Assembly: GCA_002362145.1 (NCBI GenBank)
Contig: DETX01000062.1
Span: 497 to 6,056, forward strand
Reading direction: 5' to 3'
From: Clostridiales bacterium UBA3277
Lineage (GTDB): Bacteria; Bacillota; Clostridia; Oscillospirales; Oscillospiraceae
Length of the DNA stretch: 5,560 bases
In this document: one piece after another, positions 5,363 through 5,560 of the stretch
Position numbering within the stretch: position 1 is the stretch's first letter
How the letters are laid out: each line of letters starts with the position of its first letter
Made by a program: the position numbers and the translations under genes
Notes under the pieces: generated by a model
Database searches by the model: none
Told to the model about the DNA's origin: nothing
The model's input: the letters and a program-made list of their open reading frames with translations, nothing else

Positions 5363-5391
5363 ATAATATCACACAGTTACGTGATTGTCAA
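5363..5391 (-). promoter_or_regulatory. Strong promoter of the DUF1836-hflK-hflC operon
   Basis: On the minus strand a perfect TTGACA (5386-5391) and TATTAT (5363-5368) are spaced 17 bases apart, about 40 bases before the start codon at 5322. This is close to the sigma-A consensus and lies in an AT-rich gap. The spacing is normal, not the 19-20 bp typical of promoters activated by MerR distortion. Confidence 0.85.
5368..5385. promoter_or_regulatory. Possible operator inside the promoter spacer
   Basis: ATCAC and GTGAT form a perfect 5-bp inverted repeat with 8 bases between, lying exactly between the -35 and -10 boxes. A repressor bound here would block RNA polymerase. The neighbouring DUF1836 protein is the obvious candidate, but the arms are short and this is inference. 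Confidence 0.4.
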
Positions 5392-5432
5392 TAGGAATTA
5401 CAAAATATTTTAAGACCATCATCAGAATAAGT

Positions 5433-5457
5433 AAAAAGCCCGCCCCTTTGGGGAGGG
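5433..5457 (-). terminator. Factor-independent terminator of a gene right of the window
   Basis: Read on the minus strand, an 8-bp GC stem with one internal mismatch (5450-5457 with 5439-5446) and an AAA loop is followed by C and five T. It would stop leftward transcription from an unseen upstream gene before the DUF1836 promoter. Confidence 0.7.
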
Positions 5458-5540
5458 TGGCCGAGCGCAGCGAGGTCGGGTGAGGTCGTGAAAGTTTTGA
5501 ACCAGTTCAAATGAAGAGAGCCCACCTCATCCGCCCCAGT
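5450..5540. repeat. GC-rich hairpin-containing intergenic sequence, probable dispersed repeat
   Basis: No gene is visible from 5392 to the window end. This part holds a 10-bp inverted repeat (5477-5486 with 5524-5533, one G-U type difference) enclosing a smaller hairpin (5496-5502 with 5505-5511). The GAGCGCAGCGAGG run and the CCTCATCCGCCCC end look like a palindromic repeat I associate with gut Clostridia intergenic regions. That is recollection; only one copy is visible here. The terminator at 5433-5457 adjoins it. Confidence 0.5.
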
Positions 5541-5560
5541 GTGCTTTATACTGATATTCA

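Noticed and set aside
1..5560. CRISPR array, tRNA, rRNA, transposase or phage genes
   Set aside because: No regularly spaced direct repeats, no cloverleaf-type or rRNA sequence and no transposase or integrase motifs were seen on either strand.

Overview
The window looks like a chromosomal segment of an anaerobic, GC-rich Firmicute, most likely an Oscillospiraceae-type gut Clostridium (Flavonifractor/Lawsonibacter/Oscillibacter-like). The reasons are Gram-positive style AGGAGG ribosome sites, a DUF1836 regulator, a Soj/Spo0J type ParAB pair with the classic parS palindrome, serS close to parAB, and high-GC codon use with AT-rich promoters. This placement is inference. The gene order and the parS sites suggest a position near the replication origin. 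Every gene lies on the minus strand, so the text below reads from right to left.

Right edge (about 5433-5560): a factor-independent terminator for a leftward gene outside the window, next to a GC-rich stretch with hairpins that looks like a dispersed intergenic repeat. A strong sigma-A type promoter (TTGACA, 17 bp, TATTAT) with a dyad in its spacer follows. It drives an operon of a MerR-like DUF1836 regulator, hflK and hflC. HflK and HflC are SPFH/prohibitin-family membrane proteins that usually form a complex controlling FtsH-type proteolysis. A perfect 17-bp hairpin with flanking A and T runs ends this operon at 2802-2839.

Left half: a second promoter (TTTACG, 17 bp, TACAAT) starts an operon of a small zinc-ribbon membrane protein, parA (soj), parB (spo0J), a mini-PspC membrane protein and serS (only the first 70 codons are in the window). 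Two perfect parS sites lie 38 bp apart just upstream of parA. One is inside the 3' coding end of the zinc-ribbon gene and the other almost touches the parA ribosome site. ParA, ParB and parS together make a complete chromosome-segregation module.

The most unusual item is a 161-bp long imperfect palindrome (1348-1508) filling the parA-parB gap. Several of its arm differences are G-U pairs in the parA-to-parB mRNA but would be A-C mismatches in the opposite transcript. This argues for a structured RNA made in the operon direction rather than a simple DNA palindrome. The other points of interest are the parS site built into a protein-coding end, the uncharacterised zinc-ribbon protein, the regulator-hflKC linkage and a lipobox-like HflC N-terminus.
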